A DNA stretch of 64,000 nt from the NCBI RefSeq assembly GCF_900099995.1, contig NZ_FNCZ01000001.1, positions 992,001 to 1,056,000 of the forward strand. Reading direction: 5' to 3'. The notes beneath the pieces are model-generated. The model saw only the letters and a list, made by a program, of their open reading frames with translations. It was not told the DNA's origin and did not search any database. Shown one piece after another: positions 63,281 through 64,000 of the stretch. The DNA comes from Winogradskyella thalassocola. Its GTDB lineage: Bacteria > Bacteroidota > Bacteroidia > Flavobacteriales > Flavobacteriaceae. Both the position numbers and the translations under genes were made by a program. Numbering within the stretch: position 1 is the stretch's first letter; every line of letters begins with the position of its first letter.

Positions 63281-63835
63281 ATGAGTAAAGAAAAAATTAT
63301 TTTGGGCATAGATCCAGGAACTACAATTATGGGTTTTGGACTCATAAAAGTTGTAGGTAAAAAAATGGAATTTCTGCAACTTAATGAACTCATGCTAAAA
63401 AAGTATGATGATCATTATCTTAAGCTCAAACTCATTTTTGAACGTACCATAGAACTTATAGATACCTATCATCCAGACGAAATAGCTATTGAAGCTCCTT
63501 TCTTTGGTAAAAACGTACAAAGTATGCTCAAATTAGGACGCGCACAAGGTGTTGCTATGGCAGCAGGCTTGTCTCGCGAAGTGCCTATTACAGAGTATGC
63601 TCCAAAAAAAATTAAAATGGCTATTACCGGAAATGGAAATGCCAGCAAAGAGCAAGTCGCTAAAATGTTGCAAAGTATGTTAGGACTTAAAGAATTACCA
63701 AAAAACTTGGATTCTATGGATGGTTTGGCAGCTGCAGTTTGTCATTTTTATAACGAAGGACGCGTTGAGGTCGGTAAAAGTTATTCTGGATGGTCTGCTT
63801 TTGTGAAGCAGAATGAAGACCGCGTTAAGAAATAG
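63281..63835 (+). CDS. ruvC: crossover junction endodeoxyribonuclease RuvC
   Basis: A 184-residue Holliday-junction resolvase. It has ILGIDPGTTIMGFG with the first catalytic Asp near residue 10, IEAPFFGKNVQSMLKLG with the catalytic Glu near 70, and SMDGLAAAVCHFY with the last Asp near 150. It begins at the ATG 63281 (MSKEKIILGIDPG); an upstream in-frame start at 63254 would overlap the barrel gene. Confidence 0.95.
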   Translation: MSKEKIILGIDPGTTIMGFGLIKVVGKKMEFLQLNELMLKKYDDHYLKLKLIFERTIELIDTYHPDEIAIEAPFFGKNVQSMLKLGRAQGVAMAAGLSREVPITEYAPKKIKMAITGNGNASKEQVAKMLQSMLGLKELPKNLDSMDGLAAAVCHFYNEGRVEVGKSYSGWSAFVKQNEDRVKK

Positions 63836-63865
63836 GTAGTCATAATATTCAGTAAAAAATAGTAA

Positions 63866-64000
63866 ATGAGAGTCATTATCTTACTTTTAATATTCAGTCA
63901 GTCGCTTTTGAGTTTTAGTCAAGGACAAGTTGAAATGAATGATATTGCTCACGAAAATTGGTATCAATCTCAAAAAATTAAAGATTCATTAATTCTTGAA
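63866..64000 (+). CDS. exported protein, N-terminal fragment cut by the window edge
   Basis: An open frame from ATG 63866 to the right edge, 45 residues visible. It begins with a signal peptide (MRVIILLLIFSQSLLSFSQ) and continues GQVEMNDIAHENWYQSQKI. Too short to assign a family. It starts 30 bases after ruvC. Confidence 0.6.
   Translation, partial: MRVIILLLIFSQSLLSFSQGQVEMNDIAHENWYQSQKIKDSLILE

Overview
The window is AT-rich chromosomal DNA from a member of the Bacteroidota, most likely a marine-type Flavobacteriaceae. The evidence is a type IX secretion (T9SS) C-terminal sorting domain, many lipoproteins with short 'SC' lipoboxes, promoters of the Bacteroidota form (TTTG, about 19 bases, then TAnnTTTG), a DNA polymerase III alpha subunit with a built-in exonuclease, a long-tailed ribosomal protein S16, and dispersed palindromes that I remember from flavobacterial genomes. 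The genus cannot be fixed from this sequence alone. No rRNA, IS element, prophage or CRISPR array was seen. There is one tRNA (Asp).

Layout. 1-3312 (minus): a heavy-metal RND pump (CzcA-like, cut by the window edge) behind a small His-rich exported protein. 3372-10040: a large predicted outer-membrane protein (minus), exonuclease III, an OmpA-type lipoprotein and a Tas-like aldo/keto reductase. 10103-14400: an Lrp regulator, a saccharopine-dehydrogenase-like enzyme, a DUF423 protein and ATP-type PEP carboxykinase. 14401-16999: a two-gene accessory cassette of lipoproteins lying between two nearly identical terminators. 17021-24754: uroporphyrinogen-III synthase, DUF4271, polyprenol-phosphate mannosyltransferase, dihydroorotase, DUF4296 lipoprotein, an SDR epimerase, tyrosyl-tRNA synthetase and a LuxE-like acyl-protein synthetase. 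24830-31195: a T9SS cargo protein, a PhoB/PhoR-like two-component pair, a glycosyltransferase, TrmB, a LysE-type exporter and an alkyltransferase-like protein.

31452-34350 is an iron-sulfur/redox block: an Mrp ATPase, a NifU-like scaffold, then a flavoprotein reductase and a [2Fe-2S] ferredoxin behind a CRP-like operator. 34387-41486 (minus) holds a membrane protein, a metallophosphoesterase, an SGNH esterase, an 1149-residue protein that I think is a pyrophosphate-type PEP carboxykinase, and a glutaryl-CoA-dehydrogenase-like enzyme. 41598-43502 (minus) is rpsP-rimM-trmN6. 43716-51186 holds a lipoprotein with type 3 thrombospondin repeats, the exonuclease-polymerase DnaE, thioredoxin and a DUF58 protein, followed by tRNA-Asp.

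51640-55255 is the most unusual stretch: a small secreted peptide behind a long structured leader, a TPR sensor kinase with its response regulator, and then a pair of 16-bp direct repeats in front of a possible small RNA. 55274-60478 holds DUF456, then a BlaI/M56 signalling pair with TPR and TonB-like proteins that share a repeated cysteine-containing domain. 60500-64000 holds a GT2 glycosyltransferase with a flippase-like protein, an outer-membrane barrel, RuvC and the start of another exported protein.

The strongest leads are the second, PPi-type PEP carboxykinase beside an ATP-type one, the cassette between duplicated terminators with its odd AUA start, the peptide/kinase/direct-repeat locus, the near-perfect CRP box and the Mrp protein without the usual cluster cysteines. 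All assignments are from reading the sequence; no database search was run.
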